From Microvirga subterranea (GTDB lineage Bacteria; Pseudomonadota; Alphaproteobacteria; Rhizobiales; Beijerinckiaceae): a stretch of 46,456 nt of DNA. The stretch is taken from contig NZ_QQBB01000018.1 in the NCBI RefSeq assembly GCF_003350535.1, positions 1 through 46,456 on the forward strand, given 5' to 3'. The notes beneath the pieces were generated by a model. The model worked only from the letters and a program-made list of their open reading frames with translations. It did no database searches and was not told the DNA's origin. Shown here one piece after another: positions 25,643 through 33,877 of this stretch. The translations under genes were made by a program, and so were the position numbers. Each line of letters opens with the position of its first letter. The stretch's first letter is position 1.

Positions 25643-26473
25643 CTATTTTTCGGCGCCGGCGGTGAGGCCGCCGACAAGATAGCGTTCGAGGAACAGGTAG
25701 ATGAGGAGGACTGGGAGGGCGACGAGGATCGAGGCGGCAGAGATGTCGCCCCAGTTGGAGATGTACTCGCCCTTCATGGTGGTGATGCCGAGATTGGCGG
25801 TCCAGTTGGTCTGCGCATTCGTCAGGAACGTGCGGGCATAGGCATAATCGGACCAGGACAGCACGAAGCCGTAGAGCGCCGTCGCCGCAAGGCCCGGTGC
25901 AGAGACCGGAAGGATCACGCGCACCATGGCGCCGAGGGGCGAGCATCCGTCGACCATCGCGGCCTGTTCGAGCTCCCGCGGAATCGTGTCGAAATAGCCC
26001 TTCAGCATCCAGGTGGTGAACGGGATGATCAGCGTGGCATGGGCGAGGACGATCGACCACAGGCTCCCTATCAGGTCGAGGGTGCGGAAGATGCCGAATA
26101 GCGGGATGACGAGCAGCGTCGCGGGCAGCATCTTCGCCGTGAGGATGAACAGCCCGAGCGATTGGCCACCGCGGACGCGAAAGCGCGATAGGCTGTAGCC
26201 GGCGAGCACCGAGACCGTCATTGACAGCAACACGCTACCAAGGGCGGCAAGCGCCGAGTTGCCGAGCCAAAGCAGGATCGGCCGGTCGCTCATTACATCG
26301 CCGAACACGTTCCAGCGCGGGATCTCGGGCCAGAACCGGGGCGGCAGCACCCGAAGCTGGTCGGGCGGGGAGATCGCCGTGATGAACAGCCAGTAGATCG
26401 GGAAGACGAGGAGGGCGCAGACGAGGATGACCGCCACGTACAGGAACGTCGAGTGGAGGAGGCTACGTTTCAT
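25643..26473 (-). CDS. Sugar ABC transporter permease (MalG type)
   Basis: 276 residues with six predicted membrane spans, starting VAVILVCALLVFPIYWLFI. The EAA loop that contacts the ATPase reads EQAAMVDGCSPLGAMVRVIL. It belongs to the CUT1 carbohydrate uptake family. The start is ten bases after the upstream permease stop. The C-terminus LFLERYLVGGLTAGAEK is the standard MalG-type ending. Confidence 0.93.
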   Translation of the reverse strand: MKRSLLHSTFLYVAVILVCALLVFPIYWLFITAISPPDQLRVLPPRFWPEIPRWNVFGDVMSDRPILLWLGNSALAALGSVLLSMTVSVLAGYSLSRFRVRGGQSLGLFILTAKMLPATLLVIPLFGIFRTLDLIGSLWSIVLAHATLIIPFTTWMLKGYFDTIPRELEQAAMVDGCSPLGAMVRVILPVSAPGLAATALYGFVLSWSDYAYARTFLTNAQTNWTANLGITTMKGEYISNWGDISAASILVALPVLLIYLFLERYLVGGLTAGAEK

Positions 26474-26483
26474 AACGACGACC

Positions 26484-27389
26484 TCAGATGTTGTCCGGCG
26501 CGCGGCCGATCATCAGGCGGCTTGCGATCACGCAGATGATGAGGGTGACGACGCCGATGGCGGAGGCATACCCCATCTTGAAGAAGCCGAAGGCTTGTTC
26601 GTACGTCATGATCGAGAGGGTCTGCGTCGCTTTGAGCGGCCCGCCGCCGGTGAGCACGTAGATGATGGAGAAGTCGCGGAAAACCCACAGCATGACGAGA
26701 ACGAGCGTCACGCCCAGAACGGGCATCAGCGAGGGAATGGTGATGTTGACGAGGCGCTGCCAGGTGTTCGCTCCGTCGACCCGTGCGGCATTGTAGAAAT
26801 CCTCCGGAATCGACTGCAATCCGGCAAGCATCATGATCGACACGAAGGGATAGCCCTTCCAGATCATGGTCATGCACACGACCATGAAGGCGGCCGCCGG
26901 GGATGAAAACCAGTTGACCGTGGTGTCGATGAAACCGAGCTTGATGAAGATCCAGTTCATTAGCCCGAAGGAGGAATCGAACATCCACGCGAAGATCACG
27001 ACGGCGATGACCTCCGGCACGGCCCAGGGCAGGGCGACGAGGAGGCGAGCCAGGGAGCGGCCTTTGAACTTGTTGTTGACGAGAAGCGCGGTCCCGAGCC
27101 CGAGCAGGAAGCAGAACACGCTGACGATGATCACGAGCTTGAGGGTTACCCAGGCCGCATTCCAGAAGTCCGCGGACGTGAACAGCCGCTCGTAGTTCGC
27201 GGTCGTGAACGGCCGGCGCGGCTGATCGAGCCGGGCGATGTTCACGTTCTGGAACGAGATGTCCACCGACACGATGAGCGGGTAGACAATGATGAGGCCG
27301 ATGAGGAGGACGGCGGGCGCGAGAAGAAGATAGCCGAGCCAATGGCGTCGGCTCGGGCGCGCGAGGTCGAGGCTGAATCTCGGCTTCAT
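26484..27389 (-). CDS. Sugar ABC transporter permease (MalF type)
   Basis: From ATG 27389 (MKPRFSLDLARPSRRHWLGY), preceded by AGGGGA, the product has 301 residues and about six membrane spans (LLLAPAVLLIGLIIVYPLIV; LVIIVSVFCFLLGLGTALLV). The EAA loop is FYNAARVDGANTWQRLVNIT. It forms the heterodimeric channel with the MalG-type permease and receives sugar from the binding protein encoded upstream. Confidence 0.93.
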   Translation of the reverse strand: MKPRFSLDLARPSRRHWLGYLLLAPAVLLIGLIIVYPLIVSVDISFQNVNIARLDQPRRPFTTANYERLFTSADFWNAAWVTLKLVIIVSVFCFLLGLGTALLVNNKFKGRSLARLLVALPWAVPEVIAVVIFAWMFDSSFGLMNWIFIKLGFIDTTVNWFSSPAAAFMVVCMTMIWKGYPFVSIMMLAGLQSIPEDFYNAARVDGANTWQRLVNITIPSLMPVLGVTLVLVMLWVFRDFSIIYVLTGGGPLKATQTLSIMTYEQAFGFFKMGYASAIGVVTLIICVIASRLMIGRAPDNI

Positions 27390-27407
27390 GGGATCCCCTG
27401 TGAAGGA

Positions 27408-27429
27408 GCCGGCCGCTTTCGCGGCCGGC
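27408..27429 (-). promoter_or_regulatory. Intercistronic stem-loop between binding protein and permease genes
   Basis: Perfect 9-bp arms GCCGGCCGC (27408-27416 on the plus strand) and GCGGCCGGC (27421-27429) with a four-base loop lie in the 61-base gap after the binding-protein gene. No T-tract follows on the minus strand, so it more likely protects the upstream mRNA or attenuates than fully terminates. This would give higher binding-protein than permease expression, as in other importers. Confidence 0.65.
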
Positions 27430-27450
27430 ACTTGGCGCTGGTGGTGCGCG

Positions 27451-28716
27451 TCACTGCTGCTGAAGGGCTTCCGCCTTTTGCTGCATGGTCGCGGCGACCG
27501 CCTTCGGGTCAAGGTCTTGAATGATCATGCGCTGGGCTTCTTCCATGATCATCTTGGAGAACTCATTGAAGTTGATTTCCAACCCCTTGGGGATGCGGTC
27601 GACCTTGGCTTTAGCGGCGGCCTGCGTCGCCTGGACAAGGAGCTCGAAGTTCGGGTTCTCGGCCTTGGCAGCCTTGATGTCCGCGCGCGGGCTCGGAGGC
27701 GGGGAGGCGCCGAGGGTGGCGTAGGTCGACTGGAGCTGGTCCGAGGTCGCAAGCTTGATGAATTCCCACACCAGCTTCTTGTTCGCCTTGTCGATGTCCG
27801 TGGGTATCGCAAGCACGTTGGACGAGCCACCCACCGGCGGGTTGAACGGGACCATCGCCGTCTTGATCTGGTCCTTGGCCTTGCCCTTCTGGATGATCGG
27901 CCACAGCCATGGGCCATCCATCTTCAGCGCGATCTTGCCGTCTGCGAAGAGCTGGCGCACCTCGCCCGCCGACATGTCACGGGGCGTGAGGTTGTTCTTG
28001 ACGATAGTCTTCCAGCGGGAGAGGCCCTCGATCATCTGCGGCGTGTTGATGGTGACCTTGCCGTTCTCGTCCGTCCAGCGTCCACCGGCGTCGAGGGTGT
28101 AGTTCATCATCTCGCTGATGTACTGGCCGCCGCCGCCGCGGGTCTCGTGGCCGGTGCCGAACTGATCGATGATGCCGTCGCCGTTGAGATCCTTGGTCGT
28201 CTTCTTGGCGGCCTCGAGGAACTCGGCGTAGGTCTTCGGCACCGACAGTCCTTCCTTCTTCAGAAGGTCCTCGTTGTAAGCGAGGAAATACCCGAAGTAG
28301 AGCATCATGGTGCAGACGGTCTGCTTGTTCCAGACGCAGGTGTCCTGGCCGGCCCAGCCGTTGAGATCGAGCTTCGATTCCTTGATGTAGGGATCGAGAG
28401 GCTCGAGCCATCCGTTGTCGGCGAATTTCTGGAACTCGAACGAGGCGAGGTGGACGATGTCCGGCGGATTGCCGCCGGCGAACAGCGTCGTCATTGTGTC
28501 GGCGTAAGCGCCGCGTTCGACTTTCGTCCATTCGATCTTCACGCCGGGATGGGATTCCTCAAACGCCTTGATCACCGAGGCCCACCAGTCGCCGACGCCG
28601 CGCTCGTCCTTCTGCCAGGACACGAACTTGAGAACCTTGTTCTGCGCGAACGCCATATTCGTGCTCAGGGCGAGGGCGGCGGTTGCCGCGAGGATGGTTA
28701 GTTTTCTTCTCAGCAT
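27451..28716 (-). CDS. Sugar ABC transporter substrate-binding protein
   Basis: 421 residues with a Sec signal peptide (MLRRKLTILAATAALALSTN, cleavage after AFA) and a family 1 solute-binding fold: LKFVSWQKDERGVGDWW, FAGGNPPDIVHLASFEFQKF, MMLYFGYFLAYNEDLLKKEG, FADGKIALKMDGPWLWPI. It captures the sugar or sugar acid in the periplasm for the MalF/MalG/MalK importer. The C-terminal AEALQQQ tail is polar. The exact ligand cannot be read from the sequence; the neighbouring dehydratase, aldolase and kinase suggest a galactose- or uronate-type compound. Confidence 0.93.
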   Translation of the reverse strand: MLRRKLTILAATAALALSTNMAFAQNKVLKFVSWQKDERGVGDWWASVIKAFEESHPGVKIEWTKVERGAYADTMTTLFAGGNPPDIVHLASFEFQKFADNGWLEPLDPYIKESKLDLNGWAGQDTCVWNKQTVCTMMLYFGYFLAYNEDLLKKEGLSVPKTYAEFLEAAKKTTKDLNGDGIIDQFGTGHETRGGGGQYISEMMNYTLDAGGRWTDENGKVTINTPQMIEGLSRWKTIVKNNLTPRDMSAGEVRQLFADGKIALKMDGPWLWPIIQKGKAKDQIKTAMVPFNPPVGGSSNVLAIPTDIDKANKKLVWEFIKLATSDQLQSTYATLGASPPPSPRADIKAAKAENPNFELLVQATQAAAKAKVDRIPKGLEINFNEFSKMIMEEAQRMIIQDLDPKAVAATMQQKAEALQQQ

Positions 28717-28743
28717 GGCATTTCCTCCGTTGCGGGTTTGTTT

Positions 28744-29916
28744 TTATCGATATTGTTGAAGGAGGCTTATGGCCTCCTCGGATGGCTCGACTCCGAGGCC
28801 GGGGCCGTTCGGGAGGGTGTAGAAGCCCTCCCGGCAATCCATGTCGCCCGTCACCAACCGGCGGTTCGGCTCGAAGATCGAATGCTGGTACTCGTGGCAC
28901 GTGACCGCCGACAGGGCGGCGCTCGCATGCAGGCTTGCGGCCATGAACAGGCCGATGCCGATAGTGGCGTGCGGGATCACCTCGAGATGATGCGCCTGGG
29001 CGTACTGGCCGATTCGCATGAACTCGGTCACACCCTTGTGACCCATCTCCGGCTGGACGATGCCGCAGGCGCGCTTTTCGACTCTGGCGACGAGGTCGAA
29101 CACGGTCCGCCATTCCTCACCGGCGGCAACGGTCGTCGTGATGTTGGCTGCGACGCGCGCGAGGCCGTCCACGTCCTCCGGCTTCACCGGCGCCTCGGCG
29201 AACCATAATCTATGCGGCTCCATGGCGCGGATCGCGGCGATGGCTTGGTCGGCCGTGTGGGCCCAATGCATGTCGCAGGCGATGCGGGCCGAGGGGCCGA
29301 GCGTCTCGCGCAGGCTCTCTATCTCTGCGACAATGCCGTCATCGGCGACGGGCGCTGCGAACTTGAAGCTGGAGAAGCCCTTCGCCTGCCATTCGGCCGC
29401 GAAGGCGGCCCGCTCCGTGCGGGTGCGCTTGGGAAGTCCCGAGATGTAGGCCGGCAGCTTCTCATGCCGCTGTCCGCCGAGGAGCTTGACGAGGGGCAGG
29501 CCGGAGAGCTTGCCGCACAGGTCCCACAGGGCGATGTCGATCGCGGCGAGCGCGTCGAGGTAGAATCCGCCGGTATAGCCGCGCACGCGCATGAGATCGT
29601 AGAGATCCTCGTGGATCACGACGACGTCGCGCGGGTCGCGGCCGACGACGTAGGGGCCGAGGAGATCGTCCACGATCGCCATCGCCGCGCCGGGCGCGAC
29701 GATGCCGTAGGTCTCGCCCCAGCCGATCGCTCCGTCGGCGGTTTCGATGCGCACGACCACTGTGCGGTCGCTGGTCGGGTAGACCGTGCGATTGCCTTTG
29801 CGGACGATGTAGCCCTTCTCGTTCACCGTCTCGCCGGGGCGAGGTTCGCCGAGATAGATGGTCTCGCGCGGAATGGTGATCGAGTAGACCTCGACGGTCT
29901 TGACCCGGGTGCTCAT
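28744..29916 (-). CDS. Enolase-superfamily sugar-acid dehydratase
   Basis: 390 residues, mandelate racemase/muconate lactonising enzyme family. The N-terminal capping domain includes YPTSDRTVVVRIETADGA. The barrel has a lysine in FSSFKFAAP, metal ligands in IACDMHWAH (Asp), LWFAEAP (Glu) and VAAGEEW (Glu), and a catalytic histidine in VIPHATIGIG, placing it with galactonate-type acid-sugar dehydratases. It would dehydrate the aldonate or aldarate made by the SDR and lactonase to a 2-keto-3-deoxy acid. Its ATG overlaps the aldolase-like stop by four bases (ATGA). Confidence 0.85.
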   Translation of the reverse strand: MSTRVKTVEVYSITIPRETIYLGEPRPGETVNEKGYIVRKGNRTVYPTSDRTVVVRIETADGAIGWGETYGIVAPGAAMAIVDDLLGPYVVGRDPRDVVVIHEDLYDLMRVRGYTGGFYLDALAAIDIALWDLCGKLSGLPLVKLLGGQRHEKLPAYISGLPKRTRTERAAFAAEWQAKGFSSFKFAAPVADDGIVAEIESLRETLGPSARIACDMHWAHTADQAIAAIRAMEPHRLWFAEAPVKPEDVDGLARVAANITTTVAAGEEWRTVFDLVARVEKRACGIVQPEMGHKGVTEFMRIGQYAQAHHLEVIPHATIGIGLFMAASLHASAALSAVTCHEYQHSIFEPNRRLVTGDMDCREGFYTLPNGPGLGVEPSEEAISLLQQYR

Positions 29917-30836
29917 TCGGCAGCTCCGGCGAAGGCAGCAGCGCCGGTGGTCAGGAGCGGCGAGGCCAGCTTCAGCCAGGCGTCGATCTCCGACAGATCC
30001 ATGTCGTCCATGGGCGGCAGCTTCGCCCGCGCAATGCGGCTTGACAGAATACCGCGCCGAGTCAGCACATATTTGGTGAAGGCCATGCGGAAATTGGCCT
30101 GGATGACGAGAAGCGGCAGGGTCCGCATGTAGAGATCGCGTGCCTTGGCGATGTCACCCGAGCGGAAGGCGCGGTCGAAGGCGACATGCACGTCGGCGAT
30201 TTCCACCGCCGGCATCGCGCCGCAGGCGCCGCGCCGATATTCGTCGATGATGTAGCGGGCACCGCCGCCGCCGATGACGCCCTTCAGATGGGCCGGCCGC
30301 TCCTTGAGGATCGCGGTGATCGCCGGCCCGGCAGGAAGCGTCTCCTCCTTCACGTAGGTAACCGCCGGATTGTCTTTGACGATGGCGAGGATCACGTCGG
30401 GCTTCAGATCCGAGCCGCGCGGCGCCGGCGCATTCTGCAGCACGATCTCGATCTCCGGCACCGCCGCAGCGATGGCCCTGTAGAAGGCCGCCACCGCTGC
30501 CGCATCGACGCCAACGCTCTTAGGCGCCTGGATCATCGTGAAGCGAACTCCTGCCGCGAGCGCTTCGCGGGCATGGGCGATCGCCTCCTCGGCGCTCGGG
30601 GCGCTGGCGCCTGCGACCACGGGAACGCGCCCGGCCACTCGCTCGACCACCCGCCGCAGGAGGCTCGCCCGTTCGTCGGCACGAAGATCATCGACCTCGC
30701 TGGCAAAGCCCGGGAACACGACGCCGTCCACTCCCGCAGCGAGCGCGAAGTCGACGATGCGATCGATGGCGTCGGGGTCGACACCGCCGGTCGTGGAAAA
30801 GGGCGTGGGAAGGACGGGAAAGATTCCCTGAAGCAT
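29913..30836 (-). CDS. DHDPS/KDG-aldolase-family lyase with atypical active site
   Basis: 307-residue class I TIM-barrel enzyme of the dihydrodipicolinate synthase/N-acetylneuraminate lyase family. The Schiff-base lysine is in VTYVKEE. The position of the usual catalytic Tyr (YNxP) reads LQNAP, so Tyr is replaced by Gln, and the GTTGE loop reads GFASE. A 2-keto-3-deoxy-sugar-acid aldolase or dehydratase is the best guess from context. The altered tyrosine suggests a subfamily with different chemistry. First gene of the minus-strand operon, starting at ATG 30836 opposite dgoK. Confidence 0.85.
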   Translation of the reverse strand: MLQGIFPVLPTPFSTTGGVDPDAIDRIVDFALAAGVDGVVFPGFASEVDDLRADERASLLRRVVERVAGRVPVVAGASAPSAEEAIAHAREALAAGVRFTMIQAPKSVGVDAAAVAAFYRAIAAAVPEIEIVLQNAPAPRGSDLKPDVILAIVKDNPAVTYVKEETLPAGPAITAILKERPAHLKGVIGGGGARYIIDEYRRGACGAMPAVEIADVHVAFDRAFRSGDIAKARDLYMRTLPLLVIQANFRMAFTKYVLTRRGILSSRIARAKLPPMDDMDLSEIDAWLKLASPLLTTGAAAFAGAAE

Positions 30837-30850
30837 CGCGTTTCCTTTTG

Positions 30851-30886
30851 GTCCATATGTTGGACTAATTGTTTTTCATATTGGAC
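30851..30886. promoter_or_regulatory. Putative IclR operator in the dgoK/aldolase divergent promoter
   Basis: GTCCA-TATGT-TGGAC (30851-30865) is a perfect 5-bp-arm palindrome. A further TTGGAC lies at 30881-30886, exactly 21 bp (two helical turns) from the TTGGAC at 30860-30865. These are the only repeated half-sites in the 105-bp divergent intergenic region, and the IclR-SMP30 protein of the operon is the natural candidate to bind them. Confidence 0.6.
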
Positions 30887-30941
30887 CTTACGTCTCCCTG
30901 GTTTATGGGTCAAGCAGATCGAACAAACGGATGGAAACGTC

Positions 30942-31913
30942 ATGACAGCCAACGCGACCCGCCTTCGGATCATCCTGGATTGGGGCACAACCTCGTTCCG
31001 CGCCCTGCTCGTGGCGCCGGACGGCACGGTCCAAGATAGCATCGAGACGGAGATGGGGATCCACTCGGTCAAGGACGGCGACTTCCTCGGTGTGCTCCAA
31101 CGCGCCATTGCTCCTTGGCGCACGGCCCACGGGCTCCTGCCCGTCTATGCCGCGGGCATGATCGGCAGCCGCAACGGCTGGATCGAGATGCCTTATGTCC
31201 CGGCTCCGGCGCGCGCCGAGGATCTCGCTGCACAGGTGAAGATCGTGCCGCTGCCGGATGGCGGCACCATCACTTTCCTGCCGGGCCTCACCGACTGCTC
31301 GGCGCATCCGTTCCCGGATGTGATGCGCGGGGAGGAGACCCAACTCGTGGGCCTTGGGCTCGAACGAGACATCACGGTCGTACTTCCGGGAACCCACGCC
31401 AAATGGGTCCGTATCGCCGGCGGACGGATCGTCGCGTTCCAAACCCTCGTGACGGGAGAAATCTTCGGCACGCTCTCTCGCCATTCATTCCTGGCGAAGG
31501 TGGCGCGCAAGCCGGCGATGCCGGATTGGGACGCTTTCCTCAAGGGCGTCGCCTTGGTTCGCGACGACAAGCGGCCCGCGGGGCTTCTGACACATCTCTT
31601 TGCCGTGCGGACCGGCTGGCTCTCGGGCGGCCTCGTGCCGGAGCAGATGACCGATTACCTGTCTGGCCTTGTCGTGGCATCCGAATTCCAGGAGGCAAAG
31701 GCGCTCGAATGGTTCAAGGATGGCGAGCGCATTGCCGTCGTCGGCGACGACGATCTCGTCGAGGTCTACGAGCGGGTCGCCGGCGCGTTCGGGCTCAGCC
31801 TCGAACCCGCCCCGGAGGATGCTGCTGTGCGCGGCTGCCTGATCATCGCGCGGATCGCCGAAGAACGCTATCCTACAGTATTAGCCGGCGCGGATCGGCA
31901 GAGGCGAGCGTGA
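30942..31913 (+). CDS. dgoK: 2-dehydro-3-deoxygalactonokinase
   Basis: 323 residues of the DgoK family (ASKHA fold). The phosphate-binding loop is IILDWGTTSFRALLVAPDG, with MGIHSVKDGDF, YAAGMIGSRNGWIEMPYVP, the ATP-site element VVLPGTHAKWVRI, and LVTGEIFGTLSRHS. It phosphorylates 2-keto-3-deoxygalactonate at C6 in the De Ley-Doudoroff galactonate route. ATG 30942 is chosen over an out-of-frame ATG at 30931. Divergent from the transporter-dehydratase operon and sharing its operator region. The matching phospho-aldolase (DgoA) is not in the window. Confidence 0.9.
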   Translation: MTANATRLRIILDWGTTSFRALLVAPDGTVQDSIETEMGIHSVKDGDFLGVLQRAIAPWRTAHGLLPVYAAGMIGSRNGWIEMPYVPAPARAEDLAAQVKIVPLPDGGTITFLPGLTDCSAHPFPDVMRGEETQLVGLGLERDITVVLPGTHAKWVRIAGGRIVAFQTLVTGEIFGTLSRHSFLAKVARKPAMPDWDAFLKGVALVRDDKRPAGLLTHLFAVRTGWLSGGLVPEQMTDYLSGLVVASEFQEAKALEWFKDGERIAVVGDDDLVEVYERVAGAFGLSLEPAPEDAAVRGCLIIARIAEERYPTVLAGADRQRRA

Positions 31914-32044
31914 TGGGGCAGGGGTCCAAGGCCGGAGACCGGGAACGGCTGGGACTTTTTTAGACGTTCCTCGCTGCCACCGCTGGGGTCGGGAGCAACT
32001 TCTGCTTTCAGCTTCTCGGGGCGCTGCCGATCGCGGATAACATC

Positions 32045-32329
32045 GGGCTTTGTCGCAAATCCGATATTGGAGCGTGGAAGTAGCAGGTGCCTTGCGATGC
32101 ACTCACGCGCCAAGCAAGTGAAACTGCTCGGCGAGCGATGGTTGCCCATTGCAGGCATACTTCGCCTGTTGTTTGCGCATCATGTGGATCATCTCGATCC
32201 CTTCCAGGATCGCACGGGCACTGCCCGTGGACTTAAACCCGAGCATGGGGCGGACCCGCCTCTTAGCGGCACAATGATCCTGCTCGATCCGATTGTTGAG
32301 GTAGCGACTTTGACCGATGCAGATCGGCT
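32045..32329 (-). mobile_element. Truncated older IS6-family element with transposase C-terminus
   Basis: Minus-strand frame 32103-32329 encodes the end of an IS6 transposase: ICIGQSRYLNNRIEQDHCAA, then RRVRPMLGFKSTGSARAILE, with the terminal catalytic Glu in RIEQDH. GGGCTTTGTCGCAAATCC at about 32045 resembles an IS6 terminal repeat and probably marks its surviving end. The other end is cut by the complete IS6 element starting at 32330. Confidence 0.7.
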
Positions 32330-33168
32330 GGTTCTGTTGCAGCTTTGAAGCCTCGCTCACCGCAACTATGAAAACAGGGTGCTAAGAGGGGCTAGCAGTG
32401 AAGCAAAGGAACAAGAACCTGTTCAAAGGTCGACAGTTCACGGCTGAGATCATTCTGTGGGCCGTCCGCTGGTATCTGCAGTTCCCGATCACCTATCGCG
32501 ATCTCGAGCGCATGTTCTCCGATCGAGGCGTTCAGGTCGAACACACCACTCTGTTTCGGTGGATCCAAGCCTATGCACCGGAGCTGGATAAGCGCATCCG
32601 TCCGCATCTGCGGATGACCAACGGCTCCTGGCGGGTCGACGAAACATATATCCGCGCGAAGGGCGAATGGGTTTATCTCTACCGCGCCGTCGACGCGACG
32701 GGGCAGACAATCGATTTTCTGCTTTCGCCCAAGCGGGATGCGGCAGCCGCCCGACGGTTCTTCCGCAGGGCATTGGGGCAGCCGCATTCGGTCAATCCTC
32801 GGACCATCACGGTCGACAAGAATGCAGCCTATCCAATCGCGACGAGGGTTATGAAGAGGAAGGGGGCGCTATGGCGCTTTGCCAAACTCCGGCAGGTGAC
32901 GTTTTTGAATAACATCGTCGAGCAGGATCATCGGCGCATCAAGCGTCTGGCTCGCCCTGGACTGGGGTTCAAGAGCTTCTTGACTGCCACGCAGACGATT
33001 GCCGGCTATGAGGCTATGGCGATGATCCGCAAGGAACAAGTTGTTGGCGCCCCAGCAAATGACATGGTCACTCAGCGCAATTTCATTGCCACCCTGTTCG
33101 GTACAGCCGCATAATCAGCATCCTTGTCTAGCCTCCGCTTGACCTATGTCAGGAGTTGCAACGGAACC
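32330..33168 (+). mobile_element. Complete IS6-family insertion sequence nested in an older IS6
   Basis: An 839-bp element with terminal inverted repeats GGTTCTGTTGCA (32330-32341) and TGCAACGGAACC (33157-33168), one mismatch, encloses one transposase. The 8-bp flanks GATCGGCT and CTTGACGG differ, so there is no target duplication. The left side interrupts an older IS6 transposase, and the right side supplies the 3' end of the PAS gene. Confidence 0.85.
32398..33114 (+). CDS. IS6-family transposase
   Basis: Full-length 238-residue DDE transposase: N-terminal HTH (WYLQFPITYRDLERMFSDRG), first Asp in WRVDETYIRAKGEWVYLYRA, second in ITVDKNAAYP, Glu in NNIVEQDHRRIKRL. Starts at GTG 32398. It is a different IS6 lineage from the pair at 18.1-19.5 kb: the catalytic surroundings and inverted repeats are distinct. 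Confidence 0.95.
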   Translation: MKQRNKNLFKGRQFTAEIILWAVRWYLQFPITYRDLERMFSDRGVQVEHTTLFRWIQAYAPELDKRIRPHLRMTNGSWRVDETYIRAKGEWVYLYRAVDATGQTIDFLLSPKRDAAAARRFFRRALGQPHSVNPRTITVDKNAAYPIATRVMKRKGALWRFAKLRQVTFLNNIVEQDHRRIKRLARPGLGFKSFLTATQTIAGYEAMAMIRKEQVVGAPANDMVTQRNFIATLFGTAA

Positions 33169-33599
33169 CTTGACGGTGCGGTTGCCTCCGCCAGCTTGTT
33201 CTTCAGGCCTCTGATTTCCTCGAACCGGCTGGTCACGTCCCTCATAACGGCAGCCAGGCCACACATTGCTCCCCGCTCATCCTTGAGCGGCACGATGGTG
33301 AACTCCAGCGAGATCCGTTGGCCGTCCTTGCGAATGCCCGGCACCGACAGCAGATCGCCTTCGCCGTAATGGCTCTCGCCGGTTGCCATGACACGGCGGA
33401 AGCCCTCCCAGTGGCGCGGGCGCAGGCGCTCCGGGATGATGAGGTCGAGCGATTGACCGAGGGCCTCCTCCGCGCGATGGCCGAAGATCCGCTCGGCCCC
33501 AGGGTTCCACACCTGAATGATCCCGTCGCTGTCCGTCGCCACGACAGCATCCGCGGCCGCAGAAAGAATGGCATCGGCAGCAAGCCGGGAGATATCCAT
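33144..33599 (-). CDS. PAS-domain protein running into an IS end
   Basis: 151-residue single PAS/PAC protein: ILSAAADAVVATDSDGIIQV-WNPGAERIFGH and the PAC segment DGQRISLEFTIVPLKDERG. A helical tail follows (EEIRGLKNKLAEATAP). PAS domains sense redox state, oxygen or small ligands. The last eight or so residues (VPLQLLT) are encoded by the inverted repeat of the IS at 32330-33168, so any C-terminal extension or partner domain has been lost. It may still fold, as single-domain PAS proteins of about 145 residues exist. Confidence 0.8.
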   Translation of the reverse strand: MDISRLAADAILSAAADAVVATDSDGIIQVWNPGAERIFGHRAEEALGQSLDLIIPERLRPRHWEGFRRVMATGESHYGEGDLLSVPGIRKDGQRISLEFTIVPLKDERGAMCGLAAVMRDVTSRFEEIRGLKNKLAEATAPSRVPLQLLT

Positions 33600-33877
33600 T
33601 CAGGCCTCCTTTGCTGCTCAGGTCATATGGGGCGGGCCGGGCAGAATGCCACTTCCGCATCGGAGCAGATCCGCGGCCGGAACGGTCTTTCCTCGCTCGG
33701 ACCATTCCAGGCTCATTTGATCGTCCGCAGGGGAGCGCCTCTGCAGGGCTGGCACCTGACGAGCCGCGCTTCGGCACGGTATTGCTCGTGCAGCTCGAAC
33801 CCAAATCTGCCCTGATGATCCCCATTCCTGACCAGCGACCAGAGAACCAAGCTTGCAAATACGGGCCCTCCGCTGCT

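Noticed and set aside
18097..33168. Composite transposon carrying the sugar catabolic cluster between IS6 copies
   Set aside because: The IS6 elements on the two sides belong to different lineages with different inverted repeats, so they would not form one composite unit.
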